DNA of 64,000 nucleotides from Salinivirgaceae bacterium (GCA_017474765.1 JAFVGW010000059.1:1-64000), one strand, 5' to 3'; positions 7,737-17,525 are shown, numbered from the stretch's first letter. Translations and numbers: made by a program. Notes: generated by a model not told the origin, from the letters alone.

Positions 7737-9268
7737 ATGTTTAAAAGTAGAAGTTGAACCTATAATAATATAAAGCGATTGCAAACAGTTTTGACAATCG
7801 CCTCAATGGCAGCGTTGGCCACGTTGGCAGTTTTCCATTCCAACAGACTGATTGTATTGGCTGCGGCAGCGCTGGCCGCAATCCTTATTTTGGCAAACCT
7901 GCTAATCGACAAATTTGTCAATCAAAAGATACTGAAGCAAATTGACGGCTGCCTGAAACAACTTGCCACGGGCGAAGTCGTGGAAATATCAGCAAAACAG
8001 ATTAAACGCCACCAAATGTTCAAGCGCATTGGCGGTGTGGCAAGACACTATGCCGAACTGCAGCGCTACGCCGAGTGCATTGCCTCGGGGCGGAAATACG
8101 AATCGGCAAACGCCGCGGGCGACGAGTTCTATCAGTCAATCAGCAAGTTGAATCAACACCTCGACAAACTTGTGAGCGAAGAGAACGACTGGAAAGAGCA
8201 GGAACAGAAGCGCAACTGGATGAACCAAGGCGTGGCCAAGTTCTCCGACATTATGCGGCAGTCGAACCGCTCGCTGAATGAGATTGCAATGGAACTGCTG
8301 CACCAGCTAATCAAATACACCGACTGCAACCAAGGCGGCATTTTTGTGCGCGAAAACACTGACGATGAGTTTCTTACAATGATTGCCTCGTACGCCTACG
8401 ACCGCCAGAAGTTCCCCGACAAAAAGTGCAGCCTTGAAGACGGGCTGATTGCCGCCGCTTACTACGAAAAGGCGCCCATTTTTATGACCGACATCCCCGA
8501 CGAGTATCTGGCAATACGCTCCGGTTTGGGCGAAGCGTCGCCGCGCTGCCTGTTCCTTGTGCCGCTCATCAGCGATGATAAAGTGCTGGGTGTTATTGAG
8601 TTGGCCTCGTTCAACGTTCTCGATGAGCACAAACAAAAATTCATTGAGAAGATTGCAGAAAGTTTTGCGTCGACCTTGTCGGCATCGCACCTGAACAACA
8701 CAACCGTAAAACTGCTCGAGAAGGCACAACAGCAGGCGCAACAGCTTAAAAGTCAGGAAGAAGAGCTGCGCCAAAGCATTGAGGAGATGCAAGCCCAACA
8801 GGAAGAGATGGAAAGCAAGCAACACGAACTCGAAGAAAGCGAGAACCTAATGCGCCGCATTATCGACCTTGTTCCCTACCCGATTTTCGTTAAGAATATC
8901 CACCGCCAGTATATTGTTGCCAATCAGGAAGAAGGCAAGCTGTACAATATGCCGGTGGACAGTCTGCTCGGCCACTCCGACGACGAACTTGTAAACGATA
9001 TTGATGAGTTGAACGCCATCCACGAAAGTGATACCAAAGTGCTTGAGCAAAGGCAGATGATAAAACTGCCCGAGAAACCATATCGCTTCCAGATGGTACG
9101 CGCCGCGTTCTGCAAACCATTAAAGTGCCGTTTATCAACAACATAACGCACAACCCCAACATTCTGGGCGTCTCGTTCGACCTTACTTCGGTGCGCGAGA
9201 TGGAACAGCAGTTGCGTAAGAGCGAAGCGAAGGTTAAAGATTTGGAAAACAAACTGGCAAACAAATAG
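7737..9268 (+). pseudogene. GAF/PAS sensor protein with a nonsense codon and a frameshift
   Basis: From the promoter-proximal ATG at 7737 the frame reads MFKSRS, then TGA at 7755-7757, then continues in the same frame as TYNNIKRLQTVLTIAS. So codon 7 is a stop. The rest has two N-terminal membrane helices (about residues 17-55), a GAF domain (about 165-305), a Gln/Glu-rich coiled coil (about 310-365) and a PAS domain. Near 9091 the PAS frame breaks: one extra base would give QDGTRRVLQTIKVPF, and that frame then runs through VSFDLTSVREMEQQL to TAG at 9266-9268. Restored length is about 510 residues. No kinase or cyclase domain follows. A TTG at 7779 could serve as a late start, giving a shortened protein that is still frameshifted. 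Two lesions in one gene favour a pseudogene, but sequencing error is not excluded. Confidence 0.75.
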
Positions 9269-9321
9269 TTACGCCCATAACAGGATGACTTATTGAAAAG
9301 AGAGGAGCCAAACATAAAAAC

Positions 9322-9352
9322 AAAGGGGCTGATAATCATTGCCCCTTTTATT
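9322..9352 (+). terminator. Intrinsic terminator after the GAF/PAS gene
   Basis: AAAGGGGC (9322-9329) pairs with GCCCCTTT (9341-9348) and is followed by a T-rich tract. Confidence 0.75.
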
Positions 9353-9377
9353 TTTGTCTAAATCACTCAATTTCACC

Positions 9378-9409
9378 TTTGCTGCATTCCCAAAAAGAAC
9401 GTATTTTCG
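9378..9409 (+). promoter_or_regulatory. Candidate promoter for nifJ
   Basis: TTTG at 9378-9381 and TATTTTCG at 9402-9409 lie 20 bases apart. The -7 box has one mismatch to TAnnTTTG. The implied leader before the ATG at 9532 is over 110 bases. I see no obvious riboswitch in it. Confidence 0.45.
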
Positions 9410-9531
9410 CGCAAAATTTTAGGACACGGAAACAAAGAATTAATAATTTATATAAACAACAGAGTGTCAGTTGGTTATTTGTTTTTGAATATCTAAACTT
9501 CTAACCGCTTAACTTTCAACTTTCAGTAGTT

Positions 9532-12500
9532 ATGTCGAAGAATTTTGTAACAGTTGACGGCAACGAGGCTGCGGCGCACATTGCGTACGAGTTCACAGAG
9601 ATTGCCGCAATCTACCCCATCACACCGTCGTCACCTATGGCGGAGCACACCGACGCGTGGTCGGCAAAAGGACGCAAAAATATTTTCGGTCAGCAGGTTA
9701 CGCTGATTGAAATGCAGTCGGAGGCGGGTGCCATTGGTGCCGTTCACGGAGCGGCGCAGACGGGCTCGCTGGCCACAAGTTTCACATCGAGCCAAGGCCT
9801 TATGCTTATGATTCCGGTGCTGCACCGCATTGCGGGCGAGCGTCTGCCGGTGGTTCTGCACGTGGCCGCACGCACGGTGGGAACGCACGCAATGAGCATC
9901 TTCGGCGACCATTCCGACGTTATGGGCTGCCGCAACACCGGTTTCGCAATGCTCTGCACGGGCAGCGTTCAGGAGGTTATCGACCTTGCCGGAGTGGCTC
10001 ACCTGGCCGCCGTCAAGGGGCAGACGCCGTTTATGCACTTCTTCGACGGATTCCGCACGTCGCACGAGATTAACACCGTGGAAATGATTGACACAAAGGC
10101 TCTTGCCGATATGCTCGACCGCGACGCTCTGCAAACCTTCCGCTCGCACGCGCTCAATCCGGAGCACCCGCTTATGCGCGGAACGGTGCAGAACCCCGAC
10201 GTCTTCTTCCAAGTGCGCGAGGCCTGCAACCCTTACTACGACGCGCTTCCGCAGATTGTTGAGGATTATTTCGAAAAGATAGGCGCTCTGACAGGCCGCC
10301 ACTATCACCTGTTCGACTACTATGGCGCAGCCGACGCCGACCGCGTCATTGTTGCAATGGGCAGTGTTTCGGGCGCGGTGAAAGAGGCCGTTGACAGCCT
10401 GAACGCCAAAGGCGAGAAGACTGGCTTTGTGCAGGTTCACCTTTACCGTCCGTTCAGCGCCGAGCATCTGCTCAAGGCTCTGCCGAAGAGCGTCAAGAGC
10501 ATTGCCGTGCTCGACCGCTGCAAAGAGCCCGGAAGCGCCGGCGAGCCGCTGTTTGAGGACGTCTGCTCGGTCATCCTGAACAGCGATAGAAAAATCAAGG
10601 TTGTGGGCGGCCGATACGGACTATCGTCGAAAGACACCGACCCGGGACAGATTCTGGCCGTGTTTGCCAATCTATCTGAAAATGAGCCGAAAAACGGCTT
10701 CACCATCGGCATAACCGACGACGTTACGCACTTGTCGTTGCCAACACTGCCGTTCGACAATCCGGGCGGCGACACCTTCAGTTGCAAGTTCTGGGGCCTG
10801 GGCGGCGACGGAACCGTGGGCGCCAACAAAAACACCGTCCACATTGTGAGCGAGTGCGCCGGACTTTACGGTCAGGCTTACTTTGAATACGACGCCAAAA
10901 AGTCGTTCGGCGTGACCAAATCGCACCTGCGCTTCGGCAAAAACCCCATCGAGAGTTCGTACTACGTGAAGAGCGCCGATTTTGTGGCCTGCCACAATCA
11001 GAGTTACATTGGCAAATACGATATTGTGTCGGAAGTGAAGCCAGGCGGCACGTTCCTTCTGAACTGCACCAAAACCGACGCCGAACTTGAAGCGTGGCTT
11101 CCGGCCGACGTGAAACGGACGCTGGCACTCAACAAGATACGCTTCTGCGTGATTGACGCCACCGACATTGCAATGAATATTGGCCTGGGCAGCCACACCA
11201 ACACGGTGCTTCAGGCCGCCTTCTTCGCCTGCACGGGCATCATCAAGGCCGACGTGGCGCTCGAGGCTATGAAAGCCGCCGCCCGCAAGACCTATTTTGC
11301 TAAAGGCGAGGAAGTTGTGAACAAGAACGTGGCCGCCATCGACAAAGGTGCCGCCGGCGTTCGCGAGATTAAGGTTCTGGCTGCATGGGCATCGGCTAAA
11401 GAGGTGGAAACCAATGCGGTGGACAACCGTCCGGCCGTGGTGCGCAACCTGCTCGAGCCTATCAATGCACAAAAGGGCGACGACCTGCCTGTGAGCGCTT
11501 TCGCCGATAATATCGACGGCACTCTGGAAATGGGCCTGACCGCCTACGAGAAGCGCGGCATTGCCGTGAAGGTGCCCGTCTGGAACACCGACAAGTGCAT
11601 TCAGTGCAACCGCTGCTCGCTCGTCTGCCCGCACGCCGTCATACGTCCGTATCTGCTGAACGAGGCCGAAAAAGCCGCCGCGCCCGAAGGGTTCAAAACG
11701 GTTGTGGCCAACGGAAAGGCGAAGGCTATGGGGCTTCATTTCGCACTGAGCATATCGGCGCTCGACTGCACAAGTTGCGGCAGTTGCGTGCAGAGTTGCC
11801 CGGCCAATGCGCTTGAAATGCAGCCGGCAGTGTTCAGCGAACAAGACAAGAATTGCTTCGATTACGGATTGACAATCAGTCAGAAAGGCGATATTTTTGA
11901 GCCATACTCGATAAAGGGAAGCCAATTCCGTCAGCCGCTGCTCGAATTCTCGGCAGCCTGCGCTGGTTGCGGCGAGACGCCATACGCAAAACTGCTCACC
12001 CAACTCTTCGGCGACCGCGTGTTCTGGGCCAACGCCACCGGTTGCTCGCAGGCGTGGGGCTCGGCAATGCCCGGAATTCCTTACACGGTGAACCACCGCG
12101 GCTTCGGCCCGGCCTGGACCAACAGTCTGTTCGAGAACAATGCCGAACTCTGCATGGGAATGTATCTGTCTGTAAAGCAACGCCGTGCACTGCTCAAAGA
12201 GAAGATTGAGGCTATGGCCGCCACAGCACAAGGCGACCTGAAAGAGGCTTGCGGCCAATGGCTGGCAACATTCGACGACATTGACAAATCGCGCGAAGCA
12301 ACTGATACACTGATAGATAATCTGCAAAAGAACACCGACGCAAAGACAGCCGACATTCTGGCTCAGAAAGACATTCTGTCGAAGAAGACCTTCTGGATGT
12401 TTGGCGGCGACGGCTGGGCCTACGACATTGGCTTCGGCGGTCTTGACCACGTGATTGCCGGCGGCGAGAATATCAACGTATTTATCATTGACACAGAGAT

Positions 12501-13011
12501 TTACTCGAATACAGGCGGACAAAGTAGCAAAGCAACGCCTATGGGCGCTGTGGCGAAATTCGCCGCTTCGGGAAAGAAGAGCCGCAAAAAGGATTTGGGC
12601 GCCATAATGATGACCTACGGCAACGTGTATGTGGCGCAGGTGGCAATGGGTGCCGACCCGAACCAACTGATTAAGGCTGTGAAAGAGGCCGAAGAGTACG
12701 ACGGACCATCGATTGTGATTGCCTACACGCCTTGCGCGTCGCACGGAATCTGCATTGGTATGCACCGCGTTCAGGAGGAGATGAAACGTGCCGTTGAGAG
12801 CGGCTACTGGCTGCTCTACCGCTACGACCCGCGCCGCGAGCACCCGTTCCAACTCGACTCGAAAGCGCCCACAATGCCTTACAAGGAGTTCCTGGCCGGC
12901 GAGGTGCGCTACAACTCGCTCACCCGCAGCTTCCCCGACAACGCCGACAAACTCTTCGAGCAAGGCAGCCACGATGCCGAGGAGAGGTATAAGAGGTATT
13001 CGGAGATGTGA
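9532..13011 (+). CDS. nifJ: Pyruvate:ferredoxin (flavodoxin) oxidoreductase
   Basis: This 1159-residue single-chain enzyme oxidises pyruvate to acetyl-CoA and CO2 while reducing ferredoxin or flavodoxin in the cytoplasm. The order of parts is typical: the N-terminal domain with YPITPSSPM, the GFRTSHE segment, two 4Fe-4S motifs (CIQCNRCSLVCP near residue 688 and CTSCGSCVQSCP near 745), then the TPP domain with CAGCGETPY near 809, GGDGWAYDIGFGG near 959 and NTGGQSSK. All expected cysteines are present. Codon use is GC-richer than in the surface loci further on, as expected for a highly expressed core gene. Its presence indicates anaerobic metabolism. It is transcribed alone, ending at a terminator near 13150. 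Confidence 0.97.
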   Translation: MSKNFVTVDGNEAAAHIAYEFTEIAAIYPITPSSPMAEHTDAWSAKGRKNIFGQQVTLIEMQSEAGAIGAVHGAAQTGSLATSFTSSQGLMLMIPVLHRIAGERLPVVLHVAARTVGTHAMSIFGDHSDVMGCRNTGFAMLCTGSVQEVIDLAGVAHLAAVKGQTPFMHFFDGFRTSHEINTVEMIDTKALADMLDRDALQTFRSHALNPEHPLMRGTVQNPDVFFQVREACNPYYDALPQIVEDYFEKIGALTGRHYHLFDYYGAADADRVIVAMGSVSGAVKEAVDSLNAKGEKTGFVQVHLYRPFSAEHLLKALPKSVKSIAVLDRCKEPGSAGEPLFEDVCSVILNSDRKIKVVGGRYGLSSKDTDPGQILAVFANLSENEPKNGFTIGITDDVTHLSLPTLPFDNPGGDTFSCKFWGLGGDGTVGANKNTVHIVSECAGLYGQAYFEYDAKKSFGVTKSHLRFGKNPIESSYYVKSADFVACHNQSYIGKYDIVSEVKPGGTFLLNCTKTDAELEAWLPADVKRTLALNKIRFCVIDATDIAMNIGLGSHTNTVLQAAFFACTGIIKADVALEAMKAAARKTYFAKGEEVVNKNVAAIDKGAAGVREIKVLAAWASAKEVETNAVDNRPAVVRNLLEPINAQKGDDLPVSAFADNIDGTLEMGLTAYEKRGIAVKVPVWNTDKCIQCNRCSLVCPHAVIRPYLLNEAEKAAAPEGFKTVVANGKAKAMGLHFALSISALDCTSCGSCVQSCPANALEMQPAVFSEQDKNCFDYGLTISQKGDIFEPYSIKGSQFRQPLLEFSAACAGCGETPYAKLLTQLFGDRVFWANATGCSQAWGSAMPGIPYTVNHRGFGPAWTNSLFENNAELCMGMYLSVKQRRALLKEKIEAMAATAQGDLKEACGQWLATFDDIDKSREATDTLIDNLQKNTDAKTADILAQKDILSKKTFWMFGGDGWAYDIGFGGLDHVIAGGENINVFIIDTEIYSNTGGQSSKATPMGAVAKFAASGKKSRKKDLGAIMMTYGNVYVAQVAMGADPNQLIKAVKEAEEYDGPSIVIAYTPCASHGICIGMHRVQEEMKRAVESGYWLLYRYDPRREHPFQLDSKAPTMPYKEFLAGEVRYNSLTRSFPDNADKLFEQGSHDAEERYKRYSEM

Positions 13012-13084
13012 TTACGTGGATTTAAAGTTCTAAGTTTTTGAAGTTTAAAGTTTAACGGGTTGAACAGGTTTAACGGGTTAAAAT

Positions 13085-13109
13085 GTAGGGACGCGATTCA
13101 TCGCGTCCG
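13085..13109. repeat. Second copy of the REP-like palindrome
   Basis: The 25 bases starting GTAGGGACGCG and ending in CGCGTCCG match the left half of the element at 2580-2625 exactly. Here it sits in the non-coding spacer after nifJ, next to short repeats such as TTTAACGGGTT. Confidence 0.75.
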
Positions 13110-13147
13110 ATTAAAAAACGCAATGCCGTTAAATGTTCGGATAATTG

Positions 13148-13186
13148 AGAAGGTTTGGCGCCGAGGGCTGAACCTTCTTCTTTTTT
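13148..13186 (+). terminator. Intrinsic terminator after nifJ
   Basis: AGAAGGTT (13148-13155) pairs with AACCTTCT (13171-13178), followed by a run of T residues. Confidence 0.8.
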
Positions 13187-13260
13187 GATAAGTTAAAATC
13201 CCTCAGTTTTTTGCTTTTTCAGTTTTTTTTCTCAAATTGCTGATTAAAAATTGAATTGTA

Positions 13261-14319
13261 ATGAAAGCATTTGTTTCGGCAGTTGCCTTTGCGGCACTCT
13301 TCCTGGTGGCCTGCCAGCCCGCCAACACACCAAAAAGCGAAAAACTAGGCGGCACGCTACATGTCAATATCAGCGACATTCCGCATGTGGTTTTCCCTGG
13401 ACAGATTGAGAAACGCAGCGAGCAAATAATTGTGAACCAAGTCTATTCGGGACTTGTGAAATACAATCCTCGCACGCTTGAAATCATTCCGTCGGTTGCA
13501 AAATCATACAACATCTCAGCCGACGGACTGACCTATACTTTTGTGCTCGACAGCCGCGCCAAGTTCCAAGACGACCGCTGCTTTCCGCAGGGAAAAGGCC
13601 GCCACATAACCGCCGCCGACTTCAAATACTCGATTGAGCAGATTTGCCGCAACCGTCTGGCTCACGACCGCGGTGTTCCCCAACAGGTGAAAAACATTGA
13701 GGGAGCCGACAACTTCCTGCCTACTGCCAAAACAAACGATTCGTTGAATATCAGCGGCATAGCGGCACCCAGCGACAGCGTGCTTGTGATTAAACTGAAA
13801 AATCCCGACGACCTTTTCCTTCACTTTCTGGCTGGCACCAACGCGCTTGTCTTCGCCCGTGAGGCCTTCAATGCCTACGGCGTGAACGGCACGGCTGGCT
13901 CAGGTCCATTCCGCATGAAATATCCGAATATCATCGGGCAGCAGATTGTCCTGACCCGCACCAACGATTATTGGGAATCAGAAGATGACGTGACTCTACC
14001 CTATCTCGACTCCGTGGTGTTCTCTTTCATCACCTCGCCCAAAAAAGAGATTTATCTGTTTGAAATCGGCAAAGCCAATGTGGTGTTCGATGTGGCGGCA
14101 ACCCAAATCACACCGTTTCTCGAATCGAACATCGAGAAGTTTGAATCAAACCCTCCCGCCTACATCATGACAAGCACAATTAACCAGAACAACGACAAAC
14201 GGTTCAACCTGCTCACTGCCGATGTAAACGGATTGTATATCAACTCGCAGAACTATTTCGACTTTACACGGGTTTATTTGAAGAAGCCCGAAGCGCAAAA
14301 CGCTGCTGACAGCAACTGA
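13261..14319 (+). CDS. ABC-type peptide-binding lipoprotein, probably internally shortened
   Basis: This 352-residue protein starts with a lipoprotein signal peptide whose lipobox LVAC places Cys near residue 18. The body matches the N-terminal lobe of family 5 solute-binding proteins (OppA/DppA type): GGTLHVNISD, YSGLVKYNP, LTYTFVLDSRAKFQDD and ITAADFKYSIEQ. Full-length members usually exceed 500 residues. Here the second lobe is largely missing, yet the end (VNGLYINSQNYFDFTRVYLK) resembles a normal family C-terminus. The pattern suggests an internal deletion rather than simple truncation. No ABC permease or ATPase gene is adjacent. It may still be expressed as a surface or periplasmic lipoprotein, but peptide transport is doubtful. 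Confidence 0.75.
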   Translation: MKAFVSAVAFAALFLVACQPANTPKSEKLGGTLHVNISDIPHVVFPGQIEKRSEQIIVNQVYSGLVKYNPRTLEIIPSVAKSYNISADGLTYTFVLDSRAKFQDDRCFPQGKGRHITAADFKYSIEQICRNRLAHDRGVPQQVKNIEGADNFLPTAKTNDSLNISGIAAPSDSVLVIKLKNPDDLFLHFLAGTNALVFAREAFNAYGVNGTAGSGPFRMKYPNIIGQQIVLTRTNDYWESEDDVTLPYLDSVVFSFITSPKKEIYLFEIGKANVVFDVAATQITPFLESNIEKFESNPPAYIMTSTINQNNDKRFNLLTADVNGLYINSQNYFDFTRVYLKKPEAQNAADSN

Positions 14320-14329
14320 ATATCATATA

Positions 14330-14357
14330 AAAAAAGCCCCGAATGGGGCTTCTTTTT
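14330..14357. terminator. Bidirectional terminator between convergent genes
   Basis: AAGCCCC-gaat-GGGGCTT is flanked by A residues on the left and T residues on the right, so it can terminate both the lipoprotein gene (plus strand) and queA (minus strand). Confidence 0.85.
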
Positions 14358-14382
14358 TGTGTATAATCGATTTGATTGATTA

Positions 14383-15432
14383 TCAAAGAATCAGCATCGC
14401 ATCGCCGTAAGGACCGAAACGGTAGCCCTCCTTCATGGCCACATTGTACGACTCCATCAGCAGGTCGTAACCCGCAAAAGCGGCAACCATCATCATCAGA
14501 GTGGATTGCGGCAGTTGGAAATTCGAAACCATCGAACTTGCCACGCTGAACTCATAGGGCGGGAAGATGAACTTGTTGGTCCAGCCGTCGAACGGTTTCA
14601 GGAAGCCGTAAGTTGATACCGAACTTTCGAGCGTACGCATCACTGTTGTGCCGATTGCGCAAACCTGATGGCGCCCCTCTTTGGCCTTGTTGACGGTGTT
14701 AGCGGCCTCCTCAGAAATAAGAATCTGCTCCGAGTCCATCTTGTGCTTTGTCAGGTCCTCAACATCAACCGAGCGGAAATTGCCAAGTCCGACATGCAGT
14801 GTGATTTCTGCGAAGTTGATGCCCTTAATCTCGCAGCGCTTGAGCAGTTCGCGGCTGAAGTGCAGACCTGCTGTGGGAGCGGCCACGGCGCCTTCATATT
14901 TGGCGAAGATAGTCTGGTAACGCTCGGCGTCCTCTGGCTCCACCGGGCGCTTAATCGAACGCGGAATCGGTGTCTCGCCAAGCGAGTAAAGCGTTTTTTT
15001 GAACTCTTCATACGGGCCGTCGAACAGGAAACGGAGCGTGCGGCCGCGCGATGTGGTGTTGTCGATAACCTCGGCCACAAGCGAGTCGTCCTCACCGAAA
15101 TAGAGTTTGTTGCCGATACGGATTTTGCGCGCAGGGTCAACCAGCACGTCCCACAAACGCTGGTCGTGGTTCAACTCGCGGAGCAGGAACACCTCGATTT
15201 TCGCTCCCGTTTTCTCCTTGTTTCCATAAAGTCGCGCAGGAAAAACCTTCGTGTTGTTGAACACAAAAACATCCTTGTCGTCGAAGTAGTTGATTATCTC
15301 CTTGAAAATCTTGTGTTCGAACTGTCCTGTCTTGCGATTGACAACCAACAGACGCGCCTCGTCCCGATTCTCTGTCGGATAAAGTGCAATACGGTCTTCA
15401 GGCAGATCGTAGTTAAATTGTGAAAGTTTCAT
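14383..15432 (-). CDS. queA: S-adenosylmethionine:tRNA ribosyltransferase-isomerase
   Basis: This 349-residue protein is a normal-length QueA. It transfers and isomerises the ribose of SAM onto 7-aminomethyl-7-deazaguanine in tRNA to make epoxyqueuosine in the cytoplasm. The characteristic start ([25 protein letters not shown]), here MKLSQ followed by FDYDLP-like sequence, is present, with later family motifs [11 protein letters not shown] and [12 protein letters not shown]. It is the last gene of a minus-strand run ftsX-DUF3098-truB-queA, a linkage common in Bacteroidota, and ends at the bidirectional terminator near 14345. Confidence 0.96.
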   Translation of the reverse strand: MKLSQFNYDLPEDRIALYPTENRDEARLLVVNRKTGQFEHKIFKEIINYFDDKDVFVFNNTKVFPARLYGNKEKTGAKIEVFLLRELNHDQRLWDVLVDPARKIRIGNKLYFGEDDSLVAEVIDNTTSRGRTLRFLFDGPYEEFKKTLYSLGETPIPRSIKRPVEPEDAERYQTIFAKYEGAVAAPTAGLHFSRELLKRCEIKGINFAEITLHVGLGNFRSVDVEDLTKHKMDSEQILISEEAANTVNKAKEGRHQVCAIGTTVMRTLESSVSTYGFLKPFDGWTNKFIFPPYEFSVASSMVSNFQLPQSTLMMMVAAFAGYDLLMESYNVAMKEGYRFGPYGDAMLIL

Positions 15433-15453
15433 TAAAAAGTGCTTTATAAAAAA

Positions 15454-16224
15454 TTATTTTACGATGTTTTCCTCAGCAGGTTTCATATTTCTGATGTTTT
15501 TTTCAAATTCCAGAATGTCAATTGCATTTTCTATCCTGAAATCGCCGCTCGCCGTACGGCACAAATCGTGAAGATAAGCCCCCGAGCCGAGCCGCTGGCC
15601 GAAATCGCGGGCCAAAGCCCTGATATAGGTGCCCTTGCTGCATTTTATTCTGACAACAACTTGCGGCAGACTGCAATTAACAAGTTCAAGTTCATCGATG
15701 GTGATGCGCGACGGCTTCAGTTCAATATCGTGGCCTTTGCGAGCCGCCACGTATGCCCGCTGGCCGTCAATCTGCTTGGCCGAGAACAATGGCGGAACCT
15801 GATCTTGCTCGCCGATGAATGTCTTCAGAACCTCCTCCACTTTCTCGCGGGTGATGCCTTCGGTGCTGTAGGTGCGGTCAATTTCAGTCTCGCGGTCGAA
15901 TGAGGGAGTGGTGGCGCCCAGCATGAATGTGGCCACATACTCCTTGCTGCTCGCCTGCAAAGCCTCAATCTGCTTGGTCATCCTTCCTGTGCAAATCACC
16001 AGAAGGCCTGTTGCCAAAGGATCGAGCGTGCCTGCATGGCCCACTTTTATCTTCTTCAGATGAAACTGATTCCTAAGCAGATAGCGCACCTTATTGACAA
16101 CGTCGAACGATGTCCAGCGCAACGGCTTGTTTATAAGGAGAATCCGTCCCTCCTCAAAATCCTGCTGAGTCAGGTTTTGCGAAAGAGCCGCCACCCGCAT
16201 TTTGTTTTCCGTACCCGAGCACAC
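15454..16224 (-). CDS. truB: tRNA pseudouridine-55 synthase
   Basis: This 256-residue TruB converts uridine 55 of the tRNA T-loop to pseudouridine. The catalytic aspartate lies in the signature GHAGTLDPLATGLL (about residues 62-75), and the family entry motif ILLINKPLRWTSFDVV precedes it. The ATG at 16224 lies two bases after the stop of the DUF3098 gene. A second ATG eight codons in (MRVAALSQ) is also possible. About 20 bases separate it from queA. In relatives an undecaprenyl-diphosphatase gene (uppP) usually sits between DUF3098 and truB; it is absent here. Confidence 0.95.
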   Translation of the reverse strand: MCSGTENKMRVAALSQNLTQQDFEEGRILLINKPLRWTSFDVVNKVRYLLRNQFHLKKIKVGHAGTLDPLATGLLVICTGRMTKQIEALQASSKEYVATFMLGATTPSFDRETEIDRTYSTEGITREKVEEVLKTFIGEQDQVPPLFSAKQIDGQRAYVAARKGHDIELKPSRITIDELELVNCSLPQVVVRIKCSKGTYIRALARDFGQRLGSGAYLHDLCRTASGDFRIENAIDILEFEKNIRNMKPAEENIVK

Positions 16225-16226
16225 AA

Positions 16227-16472
16227 TTATTCTTCGCTTTTTGGTTTGCGCATTATGGCGTAAATCTCAAAGATGAACCCTGCCAGAACAATTATTGGCG
16301 CAATCACAATCCGACGCACACTGAACATGGCCTCGTTGAACACTTGCGGGTCATCAGAACGGCCGCCAGCCATGAGAATGAAGCCGAAGACTATAACGGC
16401 AATTCCTATCCAGACAAACTTGTAATTGTCTGATGGCAAGGCAAATCCTGTCTTTTCTGTCTCGTTACTCAT
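16227..16472 (-). CDS. DUF3098 family small membrane protein
   Basis: This 81-residue protein has two membrane helices (about residues 18-36 and 53-73) around a short polar loop with GGRSDDPQVFNEAMFS, the recognisable core of DUF3098. The family is characteristic of Bacteroidota and is nearly always encoded next to ftsX, so a link to cell division or envelope is assumed but not shown. It is separated from ftsX by about 60 bases and nearly touches truB. Confidence 0.85.
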   Translation of the reverse strand: MSNETEKTGFALPSDNYKFVWIGIAVIVFGFILMAGGRSDDPQVFNEAMFSVRRIVIAPIIVLAGFIFEIYAIMRKPKSEE

Positions 16473-16535
16473 AAATCTTTCATTTGTGGGGATATTGCGA
16501 ATCCCCTGATTGATTATCTGTTTATTTCAAATTTT

Positions 16536-17420
16536 TCAAGCGTACAAATCGTTGCCTTTCATCCGCAGATAACGGTTCACGGCAAGCGTGGTCGAGCACC
16601 AGACGATTGCAAAGCCAATCACCATGATGCAGGCGTAAAGAACTGCTATTGTGTCAAGTTCGTACAATATCGAAAGTTCAGGTATATGCTTGTCAATCAT
16701 ATAGATGACACCACCAAGCAACACAAACGTTATCAGAATGCTGATGAGCGAATGCCACAAACTTTTTATCACAAACGGCGCGCGCACAAACGCCCGAGTG
16801 GCCCCGACAAGTTCCATTGTCTTAATCAGGAACCGACGCGCATAAACCGAAAGGCGTATTGTGTTGTTAATCAGCGACAACGAGATGATGAACAGCAGTC
16901 CGCAGAAAATGAGCAGCACAATGCTAATCTTCTTAATGTTCTGATTGACTGTCTCAATCAACGATTTCTGATACGATATTTCCTTCACTTGCGAGTATTT
17001 GACCAGCCGCTTCTCAATCTTTGCAATGCTGTCGGCGTTGGCGTATTCGGCTTTGAGTTTGACATCTATCGACGACAGCAACGGGTTGTATCCCAAAAAG
17101 TTGACAAAATCCTCACCCAACTCGTCCTTCAGTTCCATGGCAGCCTGCTCCTTTGAGATGAACTCGGTGGAGCGCACAAACGACGAGGCGTCGAGGCTTT
17201 TCTGGAGCTTAATCATGTCAACTTCTTTCACATCGTTGTTCAGAAAAACGGTGAACCCGATGTTCTCCTTGACATGACGCGAGATTTTGTGCGCATTCAG
17301 AATCAACAGCCCAACCAAGCCTATCACAAACAAAACCAATGATATACTGATGATGGTGGTCAGATAGGAACTCCTCAACTGACGCGATGTGACATGTGAT
17401 TCTTTTTTGCTCATTTTCAA
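16536..17420 (-). CDS. ftsX: Cell division protein FtsX
   Basis: This 294-residue protein has the FtsX topology: a cytoplasmic N-terminus, one membrane helix (about residues 22-44), a periplasmic domain with GFTVFLNNDVKEVD, then three C-terminal helices in the FtsX/MacB permease fold. With the ATPase FtsE it controls peptidoglycan hydrolases at the septum. No ftsE is in the window, which is normal for Bacteroidota, where the genes are often unlinked. It heads the run that continues to queA. Confidence 0.92.
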   Translation of the reverse strand: MKMSKKESHVTSRQLRSSYLTTIISISLVLFVIGLVGLLILNAHKISRHVKENIGFTVFLNNDVKEVDMIKLQKSLDASSFVRSTEFISKEQAAMELKDELGEDFVNFLGYNPLLSSIDVKLKAEYANADSIAKIEKRLVKYSQVKEISYQKSLIETVNQNIKKISIVLLIFCGLLFIISLSLINNTIRLSVYARRFLIKTMELVGATRAFVRAPFVIKSLWHSLISILITFVLLGGVIYMIDKHIPELSILYELDTIAVLYACIMVIGFAIVWCSTTLAVNRYLRMKGNDLYA

Positions 17421-17434
17421 TATTTATTGGTTGA

Positions 17435-17442
17435 CAAATATA
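17435..17442 (-). promoter_or_regulatory. Candidate -7 element for ftsX
   Basis: The minus strand reads TATATTTG, an exact -7 consensus, 15 bases upstream of the ftsX ATG. No -33 box stands at normal spacing. Confidence 0.4.
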
Positions 17443-17525
17443 GGTGAGTTCTGCAAAATCGCCAATTATGTTTTTAGTGAAAAATCATCATTCACAAACA
17501 GACTTCGTTGCCTTACTGTAAACGT

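Noticed and set aside
7755..7757. TGA recoded as an amino acid
   Set aside because: An in-frame TGA in a plausible gene might suggest recoding, but many intact genes here end at TGA (for example nifJ and licD), and this gene has a second, independent lesion.
9410..9531. Riboswitch in the nifJ leader
   Set aside because: The leader is longer than usual, but I could find no conserved riboswitch core or paired helices in it, only AT-rich sequence.
10672..12972. 766-codon minus-strand reading frame opposite nifJ
   Set aside because: It is fully antisense to a conserved enzyme, a consequence of GC-rich codon use. Its translation shows no domain or signal and is rich in His, Arg and Ala.
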